From Antedon mediterranea (lineage: Eukaryota; Echinodermata; Crinoidea; Comatulida; Antedonidae): 64,000 nt of DNA. The DNA is taken from NCBI RefSeq assembly GCF_964355755.1, contig NC_092671.1, forward strand, positions 33,127,304 through 33,191,303, in the 5' to 3' direction. Below the pieces are notes generated by a model, which made no database searches, was not told the DNA's origin, and saw only the letters and a list, made by a program, of their open reading frames with translations. Positions 33,651 through 44,864 of this stretch are shown one piece after another (position 1 is the stretch's first letter; every line of letters starts with the position of its first letter). Made by a program: the position numbers and the translations under genes.

Positions 33651-34401
33651 TCTTGATATAAGTTTCTAAGTTAATTTTTTCGAATATATTCTTTATGGCC
33701 AGGAATCGATGTGGTTATGTTTTCATGGTGCGCAATGAACAATTACGCGGTCTACGCACGAAATCACGTTTGGAATCATATCTTCACAAGCTTGAATCAC
33801 AATTAAATTAAATAAAATTTAGTACATATAAATTTCAGGTCATATTTCATCATATGGCAATACAAGTACGTGCTTAGCGCATATAACGCACGCTTTAAAT
33901 ATTTAAAGATATAAAGGTTATTTTCAATAAAATTAGAATACGTTTCTGGCACGTTTAAACAATTAATACGCACTCTTTTTACCCGATTTCTGTTTTCAAC
34001 CTTTCTTTAATAATATCATCATATTTGATTCACTTTTCAACTCGAAATTACGTTATACGAGCACGTCAAAAGTGACAGGCTACGCACGTGTGAGTTAATA
34101 AAATGGTGAAAATATGCTAAATTATGACATTTTCTTAGGCCGAAATAACAAACTTAACATTAACTTTCTTCCTTAAAATGTTCATATATCAAATTTAAAA
34201 GTATATAGTTTGACTGTGCATCATTTTTTTAATGTTTTTAAAGATGTCATAATAGTAAAACATTATAATTCATTGCGGTATATAATAATCTATCTGCACC
34301 AAAGTGTTTACTGCATAGTAAATACACGGAGGAATCTTTCTACAACTTTTAGTCAGTTGGTACCGAGATTGACTCTCACCTTGGGAAACGAACCGAAATA
34401 A
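33651..34401 (+). repeat. Diverged, internally deleted copy of the 1.45 kb family
   Basis: It follows the array from TCTTGATATAAG through TATGGCCAGGAATCGATGTG, ATACGAGCACGTCAAAAGTG, CATTAACTTTCTTCC, AATACACGGAGGAAT and on to CTCACCTTGGGAAACGA. Most of the tRNA-like module is deleted. Similarity ends at 34401, six bases from the stop codon of the minus-strand LINE fragment at 34407. Confidence 0.88.
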
Positions 34402-34406
34402 GAAGC

Positions 34407-35085
34407 TTAGAGACATAACAGCTTCCTCAATGTGTGTGCTGTTTCTAGGATGGCCAACATCTGAGTTCTTAACTTGTTATGCCATTTTTTTTTGCATTTT
34501 TTGATATTGTTCCAAGAGCGTCAATTACGATTGGAACCTACATTTCTTTACAATAGTAATATCAGGTCGATTGTGTTTTAATTTCTTATCCGTGTAAACT
34601 GTCATGTCCCAAGTAATTCAAATGTTTTTATTCTCTGTGACTGCTAATAGCTGATGGTCATACCTTTTTTCAGTACATTTGATTCCGTATTTACTGCAAA
34701 TCTCCCAGTGTACCTGCAATGCCACCTTGTCATGACGCTTTCTGTACTCTCTCTGGCCGGGAATCTTGCATCCACTGACAATATTACAGTTTCAGTAGAG
34801 TCTCCACACAATCTACATAACGGTGTTTCTGATTTATACTGTATTTTATCGCATTCGTTCTTAAAGCCTGTTCTTGTGCAGCTAGTATCAAACCTTCTGT
34901 CTCCTTCTTCAAAAAACCATTCCTAAGCCATCTCAAAGAATCTCCACGTAGGGCGTTTTCTTTCCAGCCCTTGGGTTTCTCCTCTTGCCACCTCTTCTGA
35001 TAATCTATAAGATTTCTTTTTTTTCATTCATTTCATCTAACACCTTCTCCTTTAGAGCAAATTGCAGCATCCACTGTAGTATTTT
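34407..35085 (-). pseudogene. Decayed LINE C-terminus with CCHC knuckle and restriction-like endonuclease motifs
   Basis: Read on the minus strand in N-to-C order, one frame gives WLRNGFLKKETEGLILAAQE, another CRLCG, and a third IVSGCKIPGQREYRKRH and VALQVHWEICSKYG. Then come WDMTVYTDKKLKHNRPD and, after another frame change, VPIVIDALGT and ILETAHTLRKLLCL with a stop. CxxC followed by H/I-VSGC is the gag-like knuckle, and the RPD stretch is where the PD-(D/E)xK nuclease of R2/NeSL/Hero-style elements lies. At least three frameshifts and two stops break it, including a stop before ITWDM. RT and everything upstream are missing. The left edge meets the 1.45-kb-family copy and the right edge a CGGT module, so it was inserted into, or cut by, those repeats. 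Confidence 0.8.
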
Positions 35086-35087
35086 TA

Positions 35088-35156
35088 CTCTACTCTACAG
35101 CTCACTAAGTCGGTCGGTTGGTCGGATTCGGCCATGTATATGGCCTTGTTCCTGTG
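35088..35156. repeat. CGGT-core dispersed module, copy 5 (short)
   Basis: CTACAGCTCACTAAGTCGG, three CGGT/TGGT units, then CCATGTATATGGCCTTGTT. The AAACACTAAC and GCACGCGACT parts are deleted. Confidence 0.8.
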
Positions 35157-35231
35157 TTTGATTATCTATAACTTTCAAAGGAAAACATAATTCCATATTA
35201 TAATAAACATTTATTAATCGTTATAGAGTTA

Positions 35232-35430
35232 AAACCAGATTAATCGTGTGTCTTAACTATGTTCATGTACCTAACCAGTTTAGTCATACACCTTAACCAG
35301 GTCAATCGTGTACCCAATCAGATCAATCGTGTACCAAAACCAGGTAAGTCGAGTACCTAACCAGGCTAATTTTGTACCGTAGCCGGGTTAATCGTCTACA
35401 TTAAACAAGTTAACCAGGATAATACATTCG
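35232..35430. repeat. Degenerate ~22-bp minisatellite
   Basis: About eight variants of TAACCAGGTCAATCGTGTAC. Spacing is irregular and the copies are diverged. Confidence 0.75.
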
Positions 35431-35772
35431 CGTTGGTGTACGGTAATTACAAAAGAAAAAAAAAAAAAAAACCAGTTATAATAATCATTGAAGTGCATTA
35501 AACAACTCATCATTACACATTTGTATTAGTGTAATCCAATGATCCGTTGCAATAAAATGTAACTTAATCAGTGTTCCGATGTTCATGTACTGTAATAATA
35601 ATAACTATTGTATTGCTTGATTATTCATAGTATTAATTGATGGCACACGAGACCGACACGCGTAGTACAGTGCAAAATACTAAGCCCTTAAGTAAAAGTG
35701 ATGTTAGCATTACCTAACCGCAAGTAATGATTCATTCAGCCAAATTAAGTTACTGCTGCCTTTGATGAAAAT

Positions 35773-35846
35773 ATCAAATGACGTCATGATTAGTAAAATC
35801 AATAATATCGTGAGGAGAAAACTTTGTTGTCATGACGTCATTTGAT
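35773..35846. promoter_or_regulatory. Inverted pair of CRE-type TGACGTCA sites
   Basis: ATCAAATGACGTCATGA (35773-35789) and its exact complement TCATGACGTCATTTGAT (35830-35846) form a perfect 17-bp stem around a 40-base loop. Each arm centres on TGACGTCA, the CREB/ATF consensus. It may be a regulatory site or the ends of a tiny element; no gene is nearby. Confidence 0.55.
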
Positions 35847-35867
35847 TTGTTTAACAATATCATTTTT

Positions 35868-35965
35868 AATCACGTGCAAACGCGACTATATAGCTAACTA
35901 TGTCGGTCGGTAAACACTAATTCAAATTTGAGCACGCGACTGCAGCCATGTATATGGCCTTGTTT
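35868..35965. repeat. CGGT-core dispersed module, copy 6 (minimal core)
   Basis: CACGTGCAAACGCGACTATA, AACTATGTCGGTCGGTAAAC, GAGCACGCGACTGCAGCC and ATGTATATGGCCTTGTT. It has only two full CGGT units, so the arms are clearly separate from the variable repeat. Confidence 0.88.
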
Positions 35966-36298
35966 ATCAAAGACAGCGTTTATGGTTATCATATAGCTGT
36001 TATAGAATGGAAACTTTTCGAATTTATTAATTTTGTTTTTATTTAAAAATGCATTTTTCCATTTATCGTCAATCGTTATCGTCCTAGTGTGTCACAGATT
36101 TTAAAGGCATTTTATATTTATCGTAATCTGAAAACTTGTTTTAAATGCATTCCTGACTTCAAAATAATGAACCTAAATTCAATTCAATAATTTATCAATG
36201 TGGTATATTTTCATTATTTTTTTATGTATCTGTTTTTATCTCCATATTCCGACTAGGAAATCCCATGTTAAAATCATCTCCCAAAAGAATGTTCCTTT
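35966..36298. other. AT-rich spacer, possible LINE 3' UTR
   Basis: Nothing recognised by itself. Confidence 0.35.
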
Positions 36299-36499
36299 TC
36301 ATAAATGATATATAGATAACGTAATACTTTTTAGCTCGAATTTTATATCCAAATCAAAACCGTTAAAGTATAAAGTCTTAAATCGATGCGCATAAAACTT
36401 GAATGCAGTAAATAAGATTAAGTATTTTTTACAACAGTCTATAACCGTATCGTGCATTTCCAAGTGTTGACAATCATTGAAGCCCACGAGATAGCACAC
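36299..36499 (-). pseudogene. Possible LINE C-terminal fragment
   Basis: A 66-codon minus-strand frame reads VGFNDCQHLEMHDTVIDCCK, then KYLILFTAFKFYAHRFKT and LDIKFELKSITLSIYHL, with a stop. A hydrophobic-aromatic stretch followed by F-x-KLKS-type residues resembles the last segment of Tx1/L1-type LINE proteins. No diagnostic motif remains; it could be chance. Confidence 0.3.
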
Positions 36500-36858
36500 G
36501 GATTACTAAACTCAATGTCTTTTTAATGAGAAGTGGCAAATAAATATTTGTCAAGATTGTGTCAAGTATGGCATTACCTCTCTTGAAAGTGTTACTCTTG
36601 TGTCAGATAAAACACAGTTCTACTCCTGTTAAATGAACATTTGAGATTTCATTTTAAATGTGCCATTGATATTTATTGTAACGATAATATTTACAAAAAA
36701 CAAAAACAAAATCTTCTCCTAACTATACTAAAGCGACCATTGCATGTTGGGTAATGCGATTTAGCAGAAATGCAGTCGGTATAAAAATGATATTTAAATC
36801 TATTTTCAAATAAACGGTTTTTCGGCACTATCCAGCATAAACAGACCTTATGTGTGTA

Positions 36859-36921
<63 letters not shown>

Positions 36922-38877
36922 TTTTAAATATTTACCATCATTTGAGTTGTTATTTTACTTATTGAAAATCAATCAAACAATTCTTAATTGTGAACCCCTG
37001 TATTGTTTATAATGATATCGGTCTTCTTTGGTTTCCATCTTATTCTCTCCATTCCTTATTCACCAGTCCGTGTTTCTCATTTGTTCTAATTTATTATTTT
37101 TTATTCCAATCTACCCAGGAACCGGTATTGTTTAGTGTTTTTCGAAAGCTTGGAACTTTTTTTTAGGTTTTACTTTGTAGATGTTTGCTTATGTTATTTG
37201 CATTTCCATTGAGCTCCAGCGATACCCACAGAATTTGTCGTTTTTTCTTAATAATTTGTCTTTGGATTCATATTTGAAAAACAACAGTAGGCCATACGGG
37301 CCATAATTTATATGAATGAAATACAATTTTCAAGAACCGAATAATGTTTTCATTACAATCAAATTGTCTTAGTTCTAAAATGAATACATGCAATTGCCTG
37401 AGAAAAAAAATGGAACATGCCTACTAAAACTATGATAAAGCAAGATGTTCAAAAGTTGTTTCTCAGGATTTCTTCATTTTCTTTGATCTTAATATGTAAT
37501 AGAAAACTTTAACTGGATTAACACTCAATGTGTAAGATGGAGGTTGAGGAGAGGAGAGCAATTCAAAATTAGAGCTTGGAGAAGGTTTTAGAAATAATGG
37601 TAGCAGCCGGAGTATGACAGGGTATTCAAGTCTCTGACTGTATTAGGAAAGAAATATTTATATTGAAACGGTCACTCCGTTCTTTTATAAAATTAAAAAT
37701 GTATCGGCTTTTTATTCCACGAACAAAATAATTAAGATCAGATATACTAGTACATAAAGCATATTTATTCACTTATTAAGTGAATATAGTGAATTTTATA
37801 GGTTTTTAGATACTTGCAATGTGTAATTATGTAAATTACTGAGAAATCGTATATACTTCTGCAATTCATCAAATGTAGGACACTTGGCTAAATGTTAATA
37901 TACTAATTGGCGTTAGGTACTAACATTATGAAATTCTGCATTATTTTACATAGTTCTCTGAAGATTAATTATAGTAATTTATCAGCGTTCAAGATATCAA
38001 GGACAAGCACGTATAGGTTATTATGTAAATATAAAGGATTTAGTATAAAAAACAAATATGTTTTGCACACTGGATGAACAAACGTAAACGACTGATGGCG
38101 AATTTTTTGTTTACGCTCGAGATTTGATACGATTGTGATGTAACAAATGATAGGAAGACCGTCGTTGTAGATACCTTAAGACATTACAAACACATATGCA
38201 TGTTTACTTTACTGTCTTTTAGATGACTTAGTGTGTCAATCGATGTAATCTTCAGGGTGTTTCAAAACAAAACTCCAGGATGTTCTCTGTCTGTCTCGAC
38301 AACGAGATCCTGAACGAAAATAAATGCGTAAGTTGTGTTACTTTTGTTACATTATTTTTTACTGTTTAAAATGTAAATTTCTTTTATTATTGTGTGTTCA
38401 TTATTTTATCTGTACATGCTGAAATTAAGTTTCAGAAGGATTTGTGTCATAGTGACGAACTCTCTACATCCGTTTTCGGAGGACGTTCTCCTTATTCACA
38501 TACTTGGAAGCACTTGAACTTCTAAACTATCGTTATTTGAAATAACAACTCTTACCATGGTTTTGACATAATAGAATTATTTTGCATTATTCCTAATCTT
38601 GATATTTTAATATATACATATTGTTAGTGATAATATTGAGCTCTTTTAAAATTTAAATTGTTGCTTTCTGGGGGAAAACTGGGAAAGCCTACAGTACTTA
38701 AAATACGGGAATAATTACTGTAATTAAAGAGCTTTTCATAGAATAATCATCAGTTATTTTGCCATTATCAGAATCGTTAAATCAGCAGTCGATTCTCTGT
38801 ATTCCTTTTAATGTAAAAGAATGAAAATCGACTCTTTGGGAGTACTTAAGAACCGCAGTCAACAACTTTCACTCCTA
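36500..38877. other. AT-rich region with one microsatellite
   Basis: No gene recognised. The (AT)n tract at 36861-36917 lies here. Confidence 0.4.
36861..36917. repeat. (AT)n microsatellite, ~28 repeats
   Basis: Uninterrupted AT repeat of 57 bases. Confidence 0.97.
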
Positions 38878-39050
38878 AAGCTTCCCACTAGAACGTAACG
38901 CAAGGACGTAAACGCAACGCAAGCGTTTTAACCAATGGCAAGCGAAGTTATACACAGTTAACAATCACAAGCGAATAAGCTATCGCTTGTGATTGGTCAA
39001 TTCACTTGCGTTGCGTTACGTCCTTGTGTTGCGTCGCCAGTGGGAACCAC
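38878..39050. mobile_element. AACGCAAG-family MITE, copy B
   Basis: AGCTTCCCACTAGAACGTAA, CGCAAGGACGTAA and CAACGCAAG on the left pair with CTTGCGTTGCGTTACGTCC, TTGTGTTGCG and CAGTGGGAA on the right. The inverted ends are about 40-45 bp. Inner arms CAATCACAAGCGA / TCGCTTGTGATTG extend the pairing to almost the full length. A 76-codon frame starting in its right end is incidental. Confidence 0.82.
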
Positions 39051-40704
39051 GCATTAGAGCGAACTATAAGCGATTACATTATTGCTAAAGCGGTCATACG
39101 GTTTTATTCCATTCACAATGAACTTGAAGGTGAGGAATTGAGAAATGGGATTTGTTGGGTTGAGTTTATGTGTCTGGTTGACCGCAGTTTCTTCTGTGTG
39201 CTTTTGATAGTTATAGTTTGTAGTTCGATTTTTTAAGAGAAAATGTTACCATTTTCTTTGCAAACGTTATATATAACCTTATGTACTGTAATGAATTTTT
39301 AAGCAACTTGATGTCTACGAAGCCTGGTGTTGATTGCGTTGTTGGTTGTCAATAATATTATAAAGATTGATTCCCATGCAATGTAACGACGACGTAAACA
39401 CAACGCAAGTGAGTTGACCAATCATAATAAGCGAAAGTTAGAATAATCCATCGCGACTGATTATGTCTGCTACGTTCCCATAACCCTCTTTTTTTCAGTA
39501 TGCGTCTCCACAAAACTGACGCCCATCCCCTTTCGGAACCTCTACACTGATGATGGATGAACAGGCCACGATAATGAAAGTGAACTCATTCGAACTTACT
39601 AAAGGAAGAGTTACAAATAGAACATAGAGGCAATCTGTACTTTTTAACATTTTAAAATGAATGTTATTCTGTATTGAAAGTAGCCCAGAAGCAATTTCTG
39701 ATAATTCTTGATATGAGCCCAAAACATGTATACGTTTGTATTAAAGTCACTGTCGTTTATGACGTAATATTCAATTTAACCAGAACAATAAAACATTGCG
39801 CTGAAGATAGATTGTAGGCATGATTAGTTTAGACAGTGTTAACAATTAGGCATACTCGTCGCTTTAGGACGGGGAGTGGGTGGCTTGTTGACACGATGTG
39901 AACATTAAAATAAATTACTATCATCAATCAGAAGCATTAATGTGTTGTTTAAGAATGTCTACGCACATCTTAAACATTATGTTAAATCACTTTTATCGTT
40001 TTACTAAATATTAGGTATCTTGTTAAAGTTCAATATTTACTATGTATTAATCCATAGTATATTGTCCATCACAAATGTGTATGGGTAAATCGTATCTTAA
40101 CAATATGGCAGCATAAGCACTCCTCTTTGTCAAATAACTATCACGTTTACCTTGCTAAAGTTATATCTACTATTCAATAATTCATAATATCTTGTCGATT
40201 ACAAATTGTTAGATGATCGTAATATTGCTTAACAACTTCGCCAGAACTCCATAAATGATAGGTATGGAAAGCACGAAATAACAAAAAAACACGTTAGTAG
40301 AATCGAAGGTACTTTTGTAAAACGTAGTTAGTCCGTCTGGTTGAGACACAATATCTTACATTTCAACTGTGAATTTATTTATTTATTTTAATGTGTTTAT
40401 GTAATAACTGAGCAGGAGTAGCTACAACTTATCGTATTTTCACGCAATACACACTTATTCATTATACCTGTTACGATAATCGTCTGATCATTGTAATTTA
40501 TGGACTAAAACATTTATCCATCCATACGTTTTTCAACAATCGTCGAGTCTCATGCACAAGGCTATAATTTAATTCCTACATTTTAACTAATCGACGAGTC
40601 TAATGCGCTGCATGCATTAATTCATACTTTGAGTCGGACAAAAATCGTCGCGTCTCTACGCTCGCTGCATATAACTACTGTAGGTCACGTCTTACAAATT
40701 TATA
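39051..40704. other. AT-rich region with a half MITE
   Basis: At about 39370-39425 a left half of the AACGCAAG family (GACGTAAACACAACGCAAGT) is visible. Otherwise nothing recognised. Confidence 0.4.
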
Positions 40705-40860
40705 CAGCAGAGCCCTTTATTGGGGGTCCCTTTATAAGGTCAAACCTGACCCGAGAAAGGGGGAATATATGTTTTAACACTATGGCTAACCTCTATTCAA
40801 AGAACAAGAAGTGATACAAAGGGACAGTTTTTCTAGGTCCCTCTGATAGGGGCTCTACTC
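40705..40860. mobile_element. Pogo/Tigger-like MITE
   Basis: The left end CAGCAGAGCCCTTTATTGG and the right end (complement GAGTAGAGCCCCTATCAGAG) are inverted repeats, with GGTCCC / GGGACC inside. TA dinucleotides flank both sides. TA duplication and CAG-type ends fit the pogo group of Tc1/mariner. A 61-codon frame inside is incidental. Confidence 0.55.
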
Positions 40861-41345
40861 TATTGTCACATCGCAAGTAGTAATATTACTGTCATTGTAT
40901 ATATATTACTATAAATGGTAATTAGTATTACTGTAAATACTCGTTTTCACTCTGCAAATACTGTACTTTTTTATTAAAATTGACGGCAGTTGTACTTTCA
41001 ATAAACAGTAGCTTAACATGGATTAGATCTTGATAGAATGAATGAGTGCGATGTATTCGTTTATCATTAATGACTTAATAACAAGGTTAAATAAGGTGAA
41101 CGTACAGTATACTTTAAAGTTCAAAAGCTTTCTTACCCGTAAATAATAGAATATAAAGAGCAACGTTGTCAAATACAAACAGTGTATCTAGAGAGGGTGC
41201 TCGAATCCTTACTGTTTAATGATGGACTTTTATTTTTTTCCATTTTGACGTCTTGTTTCCATCTCTCATCCTAACCCCACATTTGGTATGGTTTCACCAT
41301 CGGTCAATTGGGTTGGTGAAGTCTGTCCATAATAGAGGCTTCATC
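40861..41345. other. AT-rich spacer
   Basis: Nothing recognised. Confidence 0.4.
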
Positions 41346-41349
41346 TGCC

Positions 41350-42862
41350 TAGCCCCCTACCCCTACCCCAAAAATGTCTTTTTATTGCAATTTTGAAGAA
41401 TAATAAAATTACATGACAATGGTATTAATGCACTGCAATTTTATTCATGTTAACACACATTTTGTTATTCAATGTCAGTAAACACAAGTAAAACACAATT
41501 AAAATAAAAAGTATTGAACAAATTGGAGATTTGATATTGAAATGTATTTCATTATGGCATATATTTGCAATTTTGCAAAAGGTCAGTGACCTTTTTGACC
41601 TCTACTGACCTTAAACATTGTTCAATTAATTTTATTCAAATTTTATATGATTAAAAAACACGAATGCTACACAACGACACCAAGATCATACTAATTAGAT
41701 GTTTGATTCTTGGGTTATTGCTATTAATGTTACACCCTACCCCAAAAAATGTATTTTTATTACAATTTTTAAGAATAAAAAATGATAATTTGTGTATAAT
41801 GAACTGCAATTTTAATCTTGTTAACATATATTTTCTTGTTCAATATGTCAGTAAGCACAAGTAAAACACAATTAAGATAAAACATATTGAAAATTATAGA
41901 TACTATGTTGAAATTTATCTATATTTTGGCAAAAATGTGCATTTTTGTAAAAGGTCAATGACCTTTTGACCTCTACTGACCCTACTAATAGTCCGATTAA
42001 TTTTATTTTTATTTTATAAGATTTTAAAAGATGTATGCTACACAATGGTACCAAGATAATACTAATTAGGTGTTGGATTCTTGGGTTATTGGGATAATTG
42101 TTACCCCCTACCCCAAAAAATGTCTTTTTATTGTAATTTTGAAGAATAACAAAATTACATGACAATGGTATTAATGCAGTGCAATTTTTTTCATGTTAAC
42201 ACATATTTTGTTATTCAATATGTAAGTAAACACATGTAAAACACAATTAAAATAAAAAATATTGAAAATTGGAGATTTGATATTGAATGTGTCTCATTAT
42301 GGCAAATATTTGCAATTTTGCAAAAGGTCAGTGACCTTTTGACCTCTACTGACCTTAGAAATGGTTCGATTAATTTTATTCAAATTTTATATGATTAAAA
42401 AACATGAATGCTACACAACGACACCAAGATCATACTAATTAGATGTTTGATTCTTGGGTTATTGCTATTACTGTTACCCCCTACCCCAAAAAATGTATTT
42501 TTATTGCAATTTTTAACAATAAAAAATAACAATTTGTATATAATGAACTGCAATTTTTATCTTGTTAACATATATTTTCTTATTCAGTATGTCAGTAAGC
42601 ACAAGTAAAACACAATTAAGATAAAAAATATTGAAAATTGTAGATACGATATTGAAATTTATCTATATTTTGGGAAAAATTTGCATTTTGCAAAAGGTCA
42701 ATGACCTTTTGACCTCTACTGACCTTAATAATCTTCCGATTAATTTTATTTAAATTTTAAAAGATTTTAAAAGATGTATGCTACACAATGTTACTAGGAT
42801 AATACTAATTAGATGTTGGATTCTTGGGTTATTAAGATAAATGTTACCCCCTACCCCAAAAA
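41350..42862. repeat. Tandem array, four 372-bp units with TGACCT clusters
   Basis: Boundaries marked by CCCTACCCCAAAAA fall at about 41361, 41735, 42107, 42479 and 42849. Units 1 and 3 resemble each other more than units 2 and 4 do, so the true period is a dimer of about 744 bp. Each unit carries AGGTCAnTGACCT followed by two more TGACCT copies (starting at 41580, 41952, 42325, 42695). Leu-rich 66-codon frames at 41664 and 42408 are the same repeat read twice and are not genes. Confidence 0.95.
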
Positions 42863-44864
42863 ACATTTGAAGATAAAACACTGATGATCATTACAAATGA
42901 CGCAAATACATACAATGCATCCCTATATTTTTCTTGTTAACATCGATTTTTTCACTCTATATATCCGTGGGAAGAAAATGATACCAAAGAAGTTTAACTG
43001 TGGGGGGATGGGGGTGCACGGTAAACCCCCTCCAGCCCATGGACTATATCATTTTAACTATCCCGTGGTTTTAATTATTTATATTTCAATTGCAAACAAC
43101 TCTAAATCATCCAACTCGTCAGTCATTTAATTAGTGATATTTCAGCTGCAATTAGTGAAAGTTTTACTATTGAATAATTAAAACACTTAATTCCAATTAA
43201 TTCAGTTACAAGTGAACATATACAAACAAATTTAGCGTTCTCTCGTAATAACCTCTAAATGATTCAAATCATCAATATTACGTAAACATACACTTAAAAT
43301 TAGCTTAGTACAACAATTTACAAACATGTCCTTAATACATAACGATGTTTACATCATAAACAGCTGGCGACTTGTGAAGAATATTGAATAACAATACTAA
43401 GGGCCCCGAAATGTGTATTTGTCCAATCAGTCGCAGCTGTACGCAAACAAACAAAATTCACGCAATTAATGCTAACCCGTGACGATTCCTCCCGATGCAG
43501 ACTACTCGAAACAACTTGCTTCAGCTTTCTAGGCCTACTCTTCTCTTCGTTTATAATTATTCCATGATTTAATAAAACCAGATTGTTGCTCTGATAAATT
43601 CATTATGCTTCCAATCATTATAACATGCACTGTTATCAATAAGACTTAATGTTATTTGTACAATTGTGTATAGAAGAACACGATTTACTCATTATAACAA
43701 TAACGTTGCGTGATATTGCAGCAACTATTCATCGATTTTACCGTACCAATTTTTACGTGTTGAAGAAATAACAACCTTTGATAATTGTTGAAGTGTCATT
43801 TTGATGATCATTAAATTATAGTACCTATTTATACTCCTGGTAACGGCTTCTCTTAACGGGAATATCAATAATCGAACACACCATTTTGAAGGATGGAAAA
43901 CGTAAGTAACACACTTATTTTTGTTTGTTTGTTTGTTGATCAATACATAACTTATTTAATTTGTATAAAATAATACAAATCACTAGATAATACAAATCAG
44001 GAAGGCTCGTTGTGGAAGTGTTAACATTCTGTATAAAACAAACCCCTAAAATAAAAACCTTTTTACATTTACATCCAACAGTCAAAGATCAATAACAGGA
44101 TTACCTGAAAATATTTAAATTCTCTTTAAAAAAAAATTAATACAAATATCAGTAAATTACTGTTGATTTGATTAATGAAATCAATAGGCATTTGAGAATG
44201 ATGGATTTTAAGGCTTCCTTCTGTAACAAGTTTGTACGGGAAGTTTTCTGATTCATGATGGGCGCATATTTTGTGCTTGATACGTGTTTCTGCACTTGAA
44301 ACCGAACAAACCACCAATAAGTAGCCTAAATTATTCAATTACTTATAGACAAGGAACTGCATAACCCACATGTGCGTAAAACGTTGGCATTTCTTTGCTT
44401 CAGATATCAGAATAAAGTTGTGATTAGTAGGCCTTATCATCAGCCTTTCGAGCTTTCCACTTATGCTGTCCTTTTACACGTTTTACGTACATTTTGTTTA
44501 TTCTACCCCATACGAAAAATATAGATATATCCAGTTTGTAGCTATTTATATTCTAGACGGAAATTTGATCCCCTTTTATTGCAGGCGAAACTGTACATTG
44601 CATAGTCTGTTGGAGGTTTTTTGTTATCCAATGAGAAGCGTTCTAATAGAACCTTTGTTATAGAAGTTTCAAACATTTTTTTGATCTTTTTAACATTAAT
44701 AAGTGTAGGCCTTTTTGTATACAATAATTTTTTCTGGTTGTAATAACTTATCGTTTTTGATTTAGAGGTTTAGCTTATTTTATTTGTATCTCCTTTGAGA
44801 TCTATCCAGCCACAGCATTGTTATTTTTGTAGTAATTTGCTTTTTGAATGTATTATTATAAAGT
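42863..44864. other. AT-rich region
   Basis: No gene recognised. A donor-like GTAAGT at about 43904 has no supporting frame. Confidence 0.4.

Noticed and set aside
41664-42608. Two near-identical 66-codon frames
   Set aside because: They are units 1 and 3 of the 372-bp tandem array; the intervening units do not keep the frame.
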